This document shows, piece by piece, positions 7,791 through 16,993 of a stretch of DNA of 55,856 nucleotides; the first letter of the stretch is position 1, and each line of letters opens with the position of its first letter. Where the stretch lies: contig NZ_RQGA01000021.1 in the NCBI RefSeq assembly GCF_004769575.1, forward strand, positions 1 through 55,856, written 5' to 3'. Position numbers and translations under genes: made by a program. Below the pieces are notes generated by a model. That model saw only the letters and a list, made by a program, of their open reading frames with translations, had not been told where the DNA came from and made no database searches. This stretch comes from Leptospira perdikensis. GTDB taxonomy: Bacteria > Spirochaetota > Leptospiria > Leptospirales > Leptospiraceae.

Positions 7791-9263
7791 ATGAAACTTT
7801 TGTTACCCTTTTGTCTGTTCGCGATCACCTTATTCCTGCAATGTTCTGGTTCTCAGAAAACAGATAAGATTCTTGGCGAATCCGTGTTCACTGGAAACAA
7901 ACCGCAATCATTCAAAAAAATTGCGCCACTAACTGCCAACTCCCTCGGATCAAGGAAAAATCTTTGGGACCACGGCTGGGCAGTCATTCCTTCAGGAAAG
8001 AAGAGTATGGATTTAGCTTATGAAAATTATGGGATTAGCTCACGAGTTGCGAAAGCAATGGTCTTGGTTCATATGAAAAAAAGAAGTGCTGACTATCCTG
8101 GAAAATTAGGGCAAACTATGGAATCGGTTGCTTCTTGGACAAAAAGTGGTATCAAAGATTCTTTTGGTAAGACGGAAGATATTTATGATGCAGGTTGGCA
8201 ACTTAGCAAATCTGAATGGAAAGTTTCTCGGGAAAGTTTTGGAGAAGCAGGTTCTCGATTTGTACAAGGTTATGTATATTTGGTGCCAGGAATCGAATCG
8301 GATGTAAAAGTAATGAGATCGTCCCTTGTTGAGATTCACGGTGATTCTGATAAAAAGCATGCCAAGTTAAACGATTTATTCAACACAACTATCAATCAAA
8401 ATTCCAAAAATATAGTTTCTGCATGGAGTGATTCTTTCTCTAAAGCTTCAAGTGAGTTTACAAAAAATTATGAAGAATCTGGCAATCGTGAGAATGCTCT
8501 CCTTGCCCTTGTTGATATCTTTAAAGGATATTCCGTTGCCCTGAAGGAAGTGATGGTGGAACCTATTGCCAAAACGAGCGTGAATACGGGTGAAATTCTT
8601 GTGGTGAATGGAGTGTATGTTCCTCTTTCGAAAACGATGAATTTTTCATCAACAGCTTTGATTTCTACAGGAGCTGTTCTTTTTTATTCGACTAAGTCTG
8701 GTTATCGGGTGATTTCTCCCACGTTGGAAGCCGGACTATTTAGCTCTATAGGCATTCTCTCCGCATCTTCTACGGTTCCAACTTACACGGCGGGAACCAC
8801 TCTTGCGGCTTTCAACCAAGTCACTACGGTTGCCGCAACAACTGCCGGTGGAACGATTGGTGCCGTAGGTGGAACGGCTTATGATACGGGTGCTTATGCT
8901 ACAGGGATGGTTTATGATTTGGCAAAAGGAACTTCGGAAGCCGGTGTTTATATGATGAGTTCTGGTTTGGTTTTGGGTTATAGTGCAATGACCGTCCTTC
9001 CTTCTCAGTTAATATTAACCGCAGTCGATGGACCTATATTAATTATCTATGATGGCCCACGTGTTGTGATTGCATCGGTGAGAGGCAACTATTTAGGGTT
9101 TGACGATGTTCCTACAGGTACAGTCATTAATTTAGAAGAAGCAAAAAAAGCAGGAAAAGTCAAAATCTTAACAGATGACCCAAAGATCATCAAAAAAGTA
9201 TTAGATGCTGAAATCGCAGAACAAACAAAACGTGCAAATGTAAAGGCCTCTGAAAACAAATGA
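7791..9263 (+). CDS. Large lipoprotein, paralog 1 (unknown function)
   Basis: This predicted lipoprotein of about 490 residues has the signal MKLLLPFCLFAITLFLQC, with the lipobox Cys at position 18. I chose the ATG at 7791 because it places this signal at the N-terminus; an in-frame ATG lies 21 bp upstream. The first half is helical and Trp/Ser/Lys-rich. The second half contains long Gly/Ala/Thr/Ser-rich hydrophobic stretches and ends in a beta-rich module (TGTVINLEEAKKAGKVKI). The next gene encodes a colinear relative, and the two overlap by ATGA. I know no family for either. The Gly-rich region could insert into or associate with a membrane, but this is conjecture. Confidence 0.85.
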   Translation: MKLLLPFCLFAITLFLQCSGSQKTDKILGESVFTGNKPQSFKKIAPLTANSLGSRKNLWDHGWAVIPSGKKSMDLAYENYGISSRVAKAMVLVHMKKRSADYPGKLGQTMESVASWTKSGIKDSFGKTEDIYDAGWQLSKSEWKVSRESFGEAGSRFVQGYVYLVPGIESDVKVMRSSLVEIHGDSDKKHAKLNDLFNTTINQNSKNIVSAWSDSFSKASSEFTKNYEESGNRENALLALVDIFKGYSVALKEVMVEPIAKTSVNTGEILVVNGVYVPLSKTMNFSSTALISTGAVLFYSTKSGYRVISPTLEAGLFSSIGILSASSTVPTYTAGTTLAAFNQVTTVAATTAGGTIGAVGGTAYDTGAYATGMVYDLAKGTSEAGVYMMSSGLVLGYSAMTVLPSQLILTAVDGPILIIYDGPRVVIASVRGNYLGFDDVPTGTVINLEEAKKAGKVKILTDDPKIIKKVLDAEIAEQTKRANVKASENK

Positions 9264-11044
9264 AACCAAACTCGTATAAAATATTTATAATTACTATTTT
9301 CTTATCTTTGTTTTTTTCTTATTGTTCGGGCTCTGATAAAAAAGCAGAGGATCCACTAAAGAATACCAAAAAATTAGCAATCGAAGGTCATACTTCCCTA
9401 TACTATCAGGGAGCGTTACCTGTTAAAGGAACAAGTATTAAATTCATCCCGCCATTTAGCGAAGCCACAGTTTACGTTGGACGGTATACATTCGCAAAAG
9501 AAGAGTTCTCTAGATCTGTTTTGAAAGCACGCGAATCAGTGGTCATAGTCAAAGATGGGACCAAAATGAGTTGGACTGCTGCCGATAAGGTGAGTGCTGG
9601 CGGTGATGCAGCGGTTCAGTATCTCTCTGAAAATGCCACCAAACCGGGGTTATTTATTATGTATACTTCAGTTGCGGAATCGTATGGTTTGGTAGGGTCT
9701 TCCTGGGAACGAGGTGTAGATGCCCATAAAACGGTTGTCACAAACTCGCAGGCCATTCGTAAGGAATGGGACGAGTGGGCAGATATGCAATTGAATCAAA
9801 AAGAGGCTGTTGATAATTCTCCTTCTGCTAAAAAAAGATTTAATCAATACAAACAAGAATACCAAAAAGCATTTGAGTCAACGGTTCTTGGGTATGTGGA
9901 TTTGGATGATGCGCTAAAGTCTTCTTATAATGAATCTTACGAAGATTTAAAATCGGGAGATTGGGAGCGTAGGAAAGCAAAAATCAAAGAATTTGGTTCT
10001 TCGGTTTCCGATAAAATTTTTGGAAATTGGAAAGAAACAGTTTTTACTTATGGTCAAGATAGTTCAAGGGAATGGGGACAAGCTAAAGCTGAGTTAGACT
10101 CAATTGCTGAAGAAGGCCCGGCTGTTCCTTTACTTAAGATGCTTTCCCGGACCGCAAAAGCCGTGTTTTATGATGGCCTGATCAAACCGATTGGGAAGAT
10201 AACTTTGTATTCGGTAGGGTATGTCACTTGGAATGGGATCATTTATCCATCGGCAGTCATTTCTAATTATGCCGGTACTGGTTTGTATTGTTTAGTAGAA
10301 ACATTTACCTTAGCAGGAAAAGGGGTTGTATATATTACTGCGCCTAGCGTTGAATTAGCATTAGGCGCTTTGTTGAATAGCACGGAAGTTGTCTTAAATG
10401 AATCAGTTCAGTCTATGGATAAAGGTGTAAAGATAACTTCTGCAGTTGTCAGAAAAACCTCTGCATATTCTGCCAAAACAGCTGGAGTAGTTACAGAATC
10501 CTCAGGGAAATATATTTTAGCTCCGATGAGTTTAGCGGGCGTTACTACTGGACAGACAGTTTTAGGAGGGGGGCTTGCCGTTGGTGGTGCTGTCACAGGG
10601 GCCACAGTGGCAGGAACATCAGCAACTGCCCAAGCAGTAACCTATACTTCTTCGAAAGTGGCTGCTGGAACTGTAGGAGTTACTGGAACTGTTGCCTCAT
10701 TCGGAACAGGAACTACTTATGGGATCTATCAGTTAACAAAAGCAGTTGGTGTTCCAACTGGCGTGGCGATTGGTTCAGGAATTGTGCTGAGTTATGAGTT
10801 TGTATCACATATGTCCGCTCATTCTGTTCTCGCTGTTGCTGATTGTACCTATTTAGTGTTATCCCTGGAAGGGGGTAAGTGGGTAGTCTATGGAGTGAAA
10901 GATGGCTCAAAACGAGCGTCTCGCCTTCTAACGGGGGCTGTAGTGGATGTGGATCAGATTCGTAAGGAAGGCGGAACTGTAGTAAAAGTTCCTATGGAAC
11001 CGGGTGAAGTTGAAAAAATACTAGGTAAAAAAAATAAAAAATAA
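9260..11044 (+). CDS. Large lipoprotein, paralog 2 (unknown function)
   Basis: This 594-residue lipoprotein has a hydrophobic signal ending FFSYC. It is colinear with the preceding protein. For example, PIAKTSVNTGEILVVNGVYVP in paralog 1 corresponds to PIGKITLYSVGYVTWNGIIYP here. Both contain Gly/Thr/Val-rich hydrophobic stretches, and both end in a TG.V..(L/V)....K.G..VK.. module. The C-terminal part is exceptionally rich in Gly, Ala, Thr and Val (about residues 420-515). The start overlaps the stop of paralog 1 (ATGA), so the two should be made together and may form a complex. The diguanylate cyclase gene follows after 12 bp. Confidence 0.85.
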   Translation: MKPNSYKIFIITIFLSLFFSYCSGSDKKAEDPLKNTKKLAIEGHTSLYYQGALPVKGTSIKFIPPFSEATVYVGRYTFAKEEFSRSVLKARESVVIVKDGTKMSWTAADKVSAGGDAAVQYLSENATKPGLFIMYTSVAESYGLVGSSWERGVDAHKTVVTNSQAIRKEWDEWADMQLNQKEAVDNSPSAKKRFNQYKQEYQKAFESTVLGYVDLDDALKSSYNESYEDLKSGDWERRKAKIKEFGSSVSDKIFGNWKETVFTYGQDSSREWGQAKAELDSIAEEGPAVPLLKMLSRTAKAVFYDGLIKPIGKITLYSVGYVTWNGIIYPSAVISNYAGTGLYCLVETFTLAGKGVVYITAPSVELALGALLNSTEVVLNESVQSMDKGVKITSAVVRKTSAYSAKTAGVVTESSGKYILAPMSLAGVTTGQTVLGGGLAVGGAVTGATVAGTSATAQAVTYTSSKVAAGTVGVTGTVASFGTGTTYGIYQLTKAVGVPTGVAIGSGIVLSYEFVSHMSAHSVLAVADCTYLVLSLEGGKWVVYGVKDGSKRASRLLTGAVVDVDQIRKEGGTVVKVPMEPGEVEKILGKKNKK

Positions 11045-11056
11045 AATCATTGGAGA

Positions 11057-11953
11057 ATGGAGAACGAAGGTAAAAAAATTCTTATTATAGAAGACTCTGA
11101 ACTTCAGAGAAAACTTCTCCATCGTTGGATTACCAATCATGGATACATTCCTTTGGAAGCAGTGAATCTTTCTGAAGCCAGAGAGATTATCATCAAAGAC
11201 CAAATTGATGTAGTTCTCCTTGATTGGGAATTACCAGACGGATCCGGGATTGAACTCATCTCAGAAATTTTTTCCTCTTCTTCTGTGGGTTGGCTTCCTG
11301 TCATTATGGTGACGGGCCACACAGAACCTGAAAATCTTAAACTTGCTATTGAAGCAGGTGCAACGGATTACATCACAAAACCTGCCAAAGAAATTGAACT
11401 ATTAGCAAGGATCTTTAGTGCTTTGCGAATGAAATCTTTACATGACCAACTACGTGAAACGTCAATTCGTGATGTAATGACTGGTTTATATAATCGTCGT
11501 TATATGGAAGAACGGATTGATCAAGAATTCCAAAGATGTAAAAGACACAAACATAACCTCTCTTTGGCAATGATCGATATTGACTTCTTTAAAAAAATCA
11601 ACGATACCTATGGACATGAGACAGGTGATATTGTTTTAAAGAGAATCGCCTCAGAGTTAAAAACATGTTTACGTAAGTCGGATATTATATCTAGATTTGG
11701 CGGTGAAGAATTTGTTATTGTTTTCCCAGAAACTGGGCTCTCCGATGCGACTCGAGTTCTAGATAAAATTAGGGAGATGGTGTCTGGTTTGGAATTACAT
11801 TCTGAGTCTGGACAGACATTTAAAATTTCTTTTAGTGGTGGTGTTGCTGGGGGAGATATCGTTCCAGTTGATAGCCCTATTGAACTTCTGCGCACTGCCG
11901 ATAAACTTTTATATGAAGCAAAATCTTCTGGTCGAAACAGGATCATAAGTTAA
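11057..11953 (+). CDS. Response regulator-diguanylate cyclase (REC-GGDEF)
   Basis: This 298-residue protein has a receiver domain at residues 6-122, with acidic residues E12/D13, phospho-acceptor D56, a Thr in VTGHT and Lys108 in the KPA motif. A GGDEF domain follows with GGEEF at 215-219. The catalytic signature is intact, so it should make cyclic di-GMP. An inhibitory I-site, RKSD (206-209), lies exactly five residues before GGEEF, which predicts product feedback. No cognate kinase is adjacent; the gene sits 12 bp after the lipoprotein pair and 9 bp before the SrkA-like gene. GGAG lies unusually close to the ATG. Confidence 0.92.
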   Translation: MENEGKKILIIEDSELQRKLLHRWITNHGYIPLEAVNLSEAREIIIKDQIDVVLLDWELPDGSGIELISEIFSSSSVGWLPVIMVTGHTEPENLKLAIEAGATDYITKPAKEIELLARIFSALRMKSLHDQLRETSIRDVMTGLYNRRYMEERIDQEFQRCKRHKHNLSLAMIDIDFFKKINDTYGHETGDIVLKRIASELKTCLRKSDIISRFGGEEFVIVFPETGLSDATRVLDKIREMVSGLELHSESGQTFKISFSGGVAGGDIVPVDSPIELLRTADKLLYEAKSSGRNRIIS

Positions 11954-11962
11954 TTTACCAAT

Positions 11963-13009
11963 TTGGATATCAATCATTCTTTTTACCAACTAACGCCCGA
12001 TACAATACTAAATGCCTTGGAGTCCTTGGGTTATGAGCCTACGGGTCGTTTTTACCCATTAAACAGTGTTGAAAATCGAGTTTACGATATTGAAACATCA
12101 AATTCAGGAAGGATCGTTGTCAAGTTCTACAGGCCCGGTAAATGGACTTACGATGAGATTTTAGAAGAACATCGATTTTTAGAAGAGTTATCTTTAGAAG
12201 AAATTCCTGTCTTGTCCCCGATTGTGATTAATGGGAAATCTTTGTTCGAATGGTCAGGGATATATTTTGCCATTTGGCCACTCCGGAATGGAAGGATCGT
12301 CGAAGAAATTGCGGGCGGAGATTTAGAAAGAGTTGGTGCTCTTCTTGGGAGGATTCATTCTGTTGGGAAAAGATCAATTTCTAACCATCGACCGATTCTT
12401 GACATTCCATCATACGGTTTGAAATCATTAAACTTCATCTTAGAAAAAAAAATGATACCAAACAATGCTTTGGCGGAGCGTTACAAATCCACTGCACTCC
12501 GTTCTTTTGAATTTTTCGAATCTTTGGTAAAAGAATACCAAATTCCATTCCAGCGAATCCACGGAGATTGTCATAAAGGGAATTTGCTCGTTTCGCCAGA
12601 AGGATATAGTATTTTGGATTTCGATGATTTTTTGACAGGTCCTATTGTACAAGATTTTTGGATGTTATTGCCGTTAGGTGAATCAGATCGAAAAAACGAT
12701 GTGTTTCAGTTTTTACAAGGTTACACAATGTTCGCAGAATTTGACGAACATTGGTTACAATTGGTAGAGCCACTTCGTATTGTAAGATATATTCATTATG
12801 CAGCCTGGATTGCGAAACGTTGGCAAGACCCATCCTTCCCATCATTGTTTCCTCATTTCGGAACGGAAGAGTATTGGTTAAAAGAAACCTTAGATTTGGA
12901 ATCTGCCAAAAAAGATTTAGAGGATCAGTCATTTGAAGGAAGTGCTGACCCTATCAATACAGAACCTGAAATGACAAATAAAGACTTTTTTTGGGATTGG
13001 GAAAACTAA
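11963..13009 (+). CDS. srkA: SrkA/RdoA-like stress-response kinase
   Basis: This 348-residue aminoglycoside-phosphotransferase-fold Ser/Thr kinase is of the YihE/SrkA type. The nucleotide-binding lysine is probably K54 in VVKFYRPGKW. The catalytic loop is HGDCHKGN at 200-207, and the metal-binding LDFDDF is at 218-223. E. coli SrkA is about 328 residues, so the length is normal with a short acidic C-terminal extension. In E. coli the kinase counteracts stress-induced death, including MazF-linked death. The start is a TTG at 11963 with no clear ribosome site, 9 bp after the cyclase stop, so it is probably cotranscribed and coupled. Confidence 0.88.
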   Translation: MDINHSFYQLTPDTILNALESLGYEPTGRFYPLNSVENRVYDIETSNSGRIVVKFYRPGKWTYDEILEEHRFLEELSLEEIPVLSPIVINGKSLFEWSGIYFAIWPLRNGRIVEEIAGGDLERVGALLGRIHSVGKRSISNHRPILDIPSYGLKSLNFILEKKMIPNNALAERYKSTALRSFEFFESLVKEYQIPFQRIHGDCHKGNLLVSPEGYSILDFDDFLTGPIVQDFWMLLPLGESDRKNDVFQFLQGYTMFAEFDEHWLQLVEPLRIVRYIHYAAWIAKRWQDPSFPSLFPHFGTEEYWLKETLDLESAKKDLEDQSFEGSADPINTEPEMTNKDFFWDWEN

Positions 13010-13014
13010 GACAA

Positions 13015-13803
13015 CTAACTTAGTAAATGTGATAAAGCGACTGCGAGTGCATGGGATACGTTTAAAGAATCAATTTGGTTTTTCATAGGTATGTAAATCA
13101 AATTGTCTGATAAATTAAGTACATCCGATTCAACTCCGTCTGCTTCATTTCCAACAACGAGCACAAATTTGTTTTGTTTCTCTATTTCATGAATAGATTT
13201 TGTTTTTGATAATAAACTTTCGCCTTCTCTTGGAAGGGAGAGTGATAGAATCCTGTGGCCTGTATTTTGTAATAAACGTAAAGTATCTGTTGGGTTGGAT
13301 ATGCGCGTTAATTGGATTTGGAAAAGAGATCCCATCGAAACTCTTACCGATCTTCGCAGGTAAGGTGAAGCAGATTTTGAGTCAAAGAGTATGGATTGGA
13401 TGCCAAAAGCCGCAGCCGTACGAAGTATGGATCCAATATTTTCACTATCAACGATTGCATTTACGAGAAGCATTGGAGCCGTAACCTCTTTTAAGGAACC
13501 CCATTTTTGGTATCCGACAGCCATAAATCCTTGGTGCACAGAAAATCCTATGGTTTCCTCAAATACTGATTTTTCGGCAACAAAACATTGATTAGATTCT
13601 TGGAGCCGAGATTGAATTAAATCTTTATGTTTTTCCCAATACTTTGGCATACAAAATACTGACTCTACTTTAAGATGCGAATGTAGGAGTCGAATTGCCG
13701 TTTTTTCATGGTCTGCAATGAAGGTATTGGATGGGTCTTCCTTTGCTTTTAAGAGCTGGTAGGCTGCAAGTCTGGGATCTTGGGGGCTCTGAATGATTTG
13801 CAT
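13015..13803 (-). CDS. SpoU/TrmH-family RNA 2'-O-methyltransferase
   Basis: This 262-residue protein has the three SPOUT motifs: NIGSILRTAAAFG (122-134), VVGNEADGV (about 215-223) and IPMKNQIDSLNVSHALAVAL near the C-terminus. The N-terminal 100 residues are a substrate-binding domain (YRKQ/AdoMet-SpoU-like). It transfers a methyl group from AdoMet to a ribose 2'-OH of rRNA or tRNA. The exact nucleotide cannot be told from sequence. It is convergent with srkA, 5 bp apart. The motif ATTATGTCACAT overlaps its start codon region (13802-13813). Confidence 0.9.
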   Translation of the reverse strand: MQIIQSPQDPRLAAYQLLKAKEDPSNTFIADHEKTAIRLLHSHLKVESVFCMPKYWEKHKDLIQSRLQESNQCFVAEKSVFEETIGFSVHQGFMAVGYQKWGSLKEVTAPMLLVNAIVDSENIGSILRTAAAFGIQSILFDSKSASPYLRRSVRVSMGSLFQIQLTRISNPTDTLRLLQNTGHRILSLSLPREGESLLSKTKSIHEIEKQNKFVLVVGNEADGVESDVLNLSDNLIYIPMKNQIDSLNVSHALAVALSHLLS

Positions 13804-13823
13804 TATGTCACATTACACCGAGA

Positions 13824-13880
13824 AAGCCCCCACCCTGAATCGCGTGGCGGAGGTGGGCTTGTGGGTTCCTCGCAAAACCC
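13824..13880 (-). terminator. GC-rich double hairpin, probable terminator
   Basis: Two adjacent inverted repeats are visible: AAGCCC/GGGCTT with ACC/GGT (13824-13860, with a small bulge) and GGGTT/AACCC (13864-13880). They stand out from the AT-rich surroundings. They lie downstream of the DHFR-like gene and upstream of the methyltransferase gene, both read on the minus strand. A terminator for the former is the simplest reading. The T tract is weak. Confidence 0.45.
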
Positions 13881-13949
13881 CTAACACAAATTCTCTCCTC
13901 TTTCAATCGAAGATTGGATTCTCCATATTTTTTTCGCAAAAAGTTCATA

Positions 13950-14483
13950 TTAACTAATTTGGTATTTTGTTTGAATAAAGCCATTGGAAAAGGTCGAAGT
14001 CTGAATATGGTTTAGTTTTCTTTCGATCAGGGAATTACCAAATAACGGTAACCCGGACCCTAGTAGTATTGGTATCGTTGTAATTGTCAATTCATTTAAC
14101 ATATGTTTTGCTAAATAGGATTGTATCAGTTTTCCTCCGTCCACATAAACTGTTTTGAATTGTTTTTTTGTTATATCAGAGTCTAGTTCTTCAAGTGTTC
14201 CTTGAAATATTCGAATAGGATGTTCTGATTTGAATTTATAATCTAGATTTCGGGTTAATACGTAAATGGGAATGGATCCAAAAGGGTAAGTTTCAAAGGT
14301 TAAAACTGTTTCAAAAGTAATTCTCCCCATAACAATACATTCGATACCTTCCATAAAAGAAGAATAACCTAGATCATTATTTTCCAATGTGAATTCTTTT
14401 GAGGAAAGCCAATCAATCGAACCGTCGGTTCTTGCGATAAATCCGTCTAAACTGCTTGCAATAAATGCTTTATATTGTATCAT
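13950..14483 (-). CDS. Dihydrofolate reductase-like (RibD C-terminal family) protein
   Basis: This 177-residue single-domain protein of the DHFR/RibD-C fold has the start FIASSLDGFIA, the typical substrate-loop stretch IDWLSSKEF, ECIVMGRITFE, IYVLTRN, VYVDGGKLIQSYL and IPILLGSGLPLFG. These are the usual NADPH-fold landmarks. Proteins of this type are NAD(P)H-dependent reductases of uncertain substrate and are often induced by drugs or stress. It is divergent from a TetR gene, with two operator palindromes between them, so it is probably that regulator's target. Confidence 0.87.
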   Translation of the reverse strand: MIQYKAFIASSLDGFIARTDGSIDWLSSKEFTLENNDLGYSSFMEGIECIVMGRITFETVLTFETYPFGSIPIYVLTRNLDYKFKSEHPIRIFQGTLEELDSDITKKQFKTVYVDGGKLIQSYLAKHMLNELTITTIPILLGSGLPLFGNSLIERKLNHIQTSTFSNGFIQTKYQIS

Positions 14484-14496
14484 GTGGTAGCCTTAC

Positions 14497-14531
14497 TCTA
14501 CAACGTAGACTAATTATTCTACACTGTAGAA
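14497..14531. promoter_or_regulatory. Double TetR operator
   Basis: Two palindromes of the form TCTAC-N3-GTAGA lie at 14497-14509 (N3 = AAC) and 14518-14530 (N3 = ACT; extended by one T/A on each side). Their centres are 21 bp apart, two helical turns, as expected for cooperative dimer binding. They sit between the divergent DHFR-like and TetR genes, so one repressor could control both. Confidence 0.75.
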
Positions 14532-14545
14532 AACATTGGGTAAAA

Positions 14546-15082
14546 ATGAAAGAAAAAATTATACAAACAGCTCTCAGAATTTGCGAAAGAGACGGTTATG
14601 AGTCTTTTAGTATGCGAAAATTAGCTACAAAATTGGATTTGGATCCAATGGCGGTCTACCATTATTTTGAAAATAAAGAAGCTCTGACGAAAGCAATGGT
14701 AGAACAAATTTTTAATCGTTTTCAAAAAAAGATCTCAAAGACTAATAAAAATCCAAAAATTAATCTTAAAAAGATTTTAACAGAGTATTGGAACTTGTTT
14801 ATCGAATATCCTGGTATGTCTTTGTATTTAATTAAAAATTCTCATGAAGATTTTCCTTCTGTTATAACATTTAACCAAACACTCCGAGATTTAATCCGGG
14901 ACTTACATCCTGGAAAAGAAATAGAGAAGGTGTTATATATCACTATTGATTTTATTCATGGCAATGCATTTGCGCATTCTTCTATTCTAAATGGAAAAAC
15001 GAAAGGGGAGAAAATCCGGTCGGTGCAAAAGGTTTTTGAGTCTACGTTATCATACCTTTTGGATTTGTTATCCAAGTCCTAG
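14546..15082 (+). CDS. TetR/AcrR-family regulator
   Basis: This protein of about 178 residues has an N-terminal TetR HTH: AALRICERDGYESFSMRKLA-type helix pair, then LDLDPMAVYHYFENKEAL with the typical YxHFxxKeeL end. A ligand-binding helical domain of unknown specificity follows. I prefer the ATG at 14546. The in-frame extension to 14465 would code through both operator palindromes and add residues unlike the family. It is divergent from the DHFR-like gene, so it probably autoregulates and controls that gene. Confidence 0.87.
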   Translation: MKEKIIQTALRICERDGYESFSMRKLATKLDLDPMAVYHYFENKEALTKAMVEQIFNRFQKKISKTNKNPKINLKKILTEYWNLFIEYPGMSLYLIKNSHEDFPSVITFNQTLRDLIRDLHPGKEIEKVLYITIDFIHGNAFAHSSILNGKTKGEKIRSVQKVFESTLSYLLDLLSKS

Positions 15083-15178
15083 CCACCTAAGTGTGGTTCT
15101 GGGACTAGTAAATTTCCGTAAGTATTTTCCATTTGTAGTTGATAAAATTACATAGGAAAAAACTATTTATTTGGAATC

Positions 15179-16993
15179 TTGGATTTCTACCGACCCATGA
15201 ACATTGATCCTCGCACAGTCGTATTCATAAATGTAATTGGATGTTTGTTGATGTCGGGTGGGTTGTGGTTTGCTGCTCGAGGTTATTTTCAGAAGTTACC
15301 TTATGTAAAAGATTGGGCCATTGCCACATTAATTCAAGCTTTGGGCTGGATTGTGATGGGTGTTCTGCGAGGTGTCATTCCAGATTGGATTTCCATCAGT
15401 GTTGGGAATTCGTTAATTCTTTTATCGTTGGTATATTCTAATAATATAATACTCTCTATGTTCGAGAGAAAAACTACTTGGAAGTTCGGGATTTTTTCGG
15501 TAGTATTTGTTTTTGTTTTTTTGGTTTTGCACCATTTTTCTGATTTTGCGCCCAAATATAGGATTTCGTTGATCTCGTTTGCCGCAGGTTTACAACTTAT
15601 TTGGTCTTCAAAAACAATTTTAGCGGCAAATCAAAATGCAAAGTTATCAAGCCGTTTTGCTGCGTTTGTATTTTTGGCTTGTGGTGTTTTTTTGTTCCTT
15701 CGTTCTACTTATTATACCTTTGCAGATGTTTCTGTTTCCCAAATCGCATTTGGAAAAGGTCCTATCCAAGATATAACCTACCTATTTTTTTATGTTACAT
15801 CAGTAATGATGACTTTTGGATTTTTAATGATGTGTATTGATATATTCATCAAAAGCCAAGAAGAGAGTGAACAAAAATACAAGTTACTTGCTGAAAACAC
15901 AACGGATGTTATTTGGGTATTGAATTTTGATGAACGAAAATATCTTTATGTCAGCCCATCCGTTATTAATATCACTGGATTTACATCAGAAGAAGTCATT
16001 ACACATACCTTAAGGAATTCTCTGACACCTACCTCTTTACAATATGTAATGAGTGTACTACCAAAACGGATTCAAGAATTCAAAGATACTGGTGAAAGAA
16101 AGCCATATAGCGATGAAATAGAACAATACTGCAAAAATGGTACTACTGTATGGATTGAAGCAAATACGGTGTTCCAGTGGAATCCGAATGGTTCGATAAG
16201 TATACTTGGAGTTTCTAGAAACATCGATAAACGGAAGAAAACAGAAATCGAAAAAGACAAATTTTATTCCGAATTGCAGTTGTTAAATCATACAAAAGAT
16301 AGATTTTTTTCTATCATCGCACACGATTTAAAAGGACCTATAGGAGGGATGAATACTTTTGCAGGTATGATTCTGGAAGATCTGGATACAAGGCCTCTGA
16401 AACGAACAAAAAATGATTTAAGTATTCTTTTTCAATCATCCGGTGAAGTGTTTGTTCTGTTAGAAAACCTTTTGACTTGGGCAAGATCACAAACAGGAGA
16501 AATTTCATTTTTTCCCGAAGATATATCCTTATATCGTTCTATAGAGTCTTCAATCGCATCAGCATCTTTCTCTATTCAAAACAAGTCAATGACTGTAAAA
16601 AATTCTGTAGATCCGCAAGCTGTAGCTTATGCAGACGAAAAGATGATAGAGACTATTCTTAGGAATTTGATTTCAAATGCAGTAAAATACTCTCACCCGG
16701 GTGGTGAAATTCGGATCGGATCTAAATCGATAGGGGATGATATCGAAATTTCAATTATAGATTTTGGCACCGGTATCTCTGAGGAAATTAAAGATAGGTT
16801 GTTTCGTATAGACGCAAAACAAAAAAGTATGCCAGGTACTATAGGTGAAAGGGGTACAGCATTGGGTTTGATTTTGTGTAAAGAATTTATAGAAAAACAT
16901 GGAGGTACAATCCGAGTTGAGAGCGAATTAGGCGAAGGATCTCATTTTTATTTTACATTGCCGAAAGCATCAAGCGTACCTATTCGGGCATAA
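15179..16993 (+). CDS. Membrane PAS sensor histidine kinase
   Basis: This protein of about 604 residues has seven or so N-terminal membrane helices (residues 12-225). A PAS domain follows (about 230-345: KLLAENTTDVIWVLN, YVSPSVINITGFTSEEV). The HisKA phospho-acceptor histidine lies in FFSIIAHDLKGPIGG. The HATPase domain contains NLISNAVKYSHPGGEI, DFGTGI and GTALGLILCKEF. No receiver domain or adjacent response regulator is present, so it is an orphan kinase. A TTG at 15179 is the longest start and an ATG at 15197 (MNIDPRT) is an alternative. Neither has a clear ribosome site. Confidence 0.88.
   Translation: MDFYRPMNIDPRTVVFINVIGCLLMSGGLWFAARGYFQKLPYVKDWAIATLIQALGWIVMGVLRGVIPDWISISVGNSLILLSLVYSNNIILSMFERKTTWKFGIFSVVFVFVFLVLHHFSDFAPKYRISLISFAAGLQLIWSSKTILAANQNAKLSSRFAAFVFLACGVFLFLRSTYYTFADVSVSQIAFGKGPIQDITYLFFYVTSVMMTFGFLMMCIDIFIKSQEESEQKYKLLAENTTDVIWVLNFDERKYLYVSPSVINITGFTSEEVITHTLRNSLTPTSLQYVMSVLPKRIQEFKDTGERKPYSDEIEQYCKNGTTVWIEANTVFQWNPNGSISILGVSRNIDKRKKTEIEKDKFYSELQLLNHTKDRFFSIIAHDLKGPIGGMNTFAGMILEDLDTRPLKRTKNDLSILFQSSGEVFVLLENLLTWARSQTGEISFFPEDISLYRSIESSIASASFSIQNKSMTVKNSVDPQAVAYADEKMIETILRNLISNAVKYSHPGGEIRIGSKSIGDDIEISIIDFGTGISEEIKDRLFRIDAKQKSMPGTIGERGTALGLILCKEFIEKHGGTIRVESELGEGSHFYFTLPKASSVPIRA

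Noticed and set aside
13824..13880. GC-rich double hairpin considered as a tRNA or other structured RNA gene
   Set aside because: No cloverleaf, anticodon arm or CCA-end pattern can be fitted. A terminator is the simpler reading.
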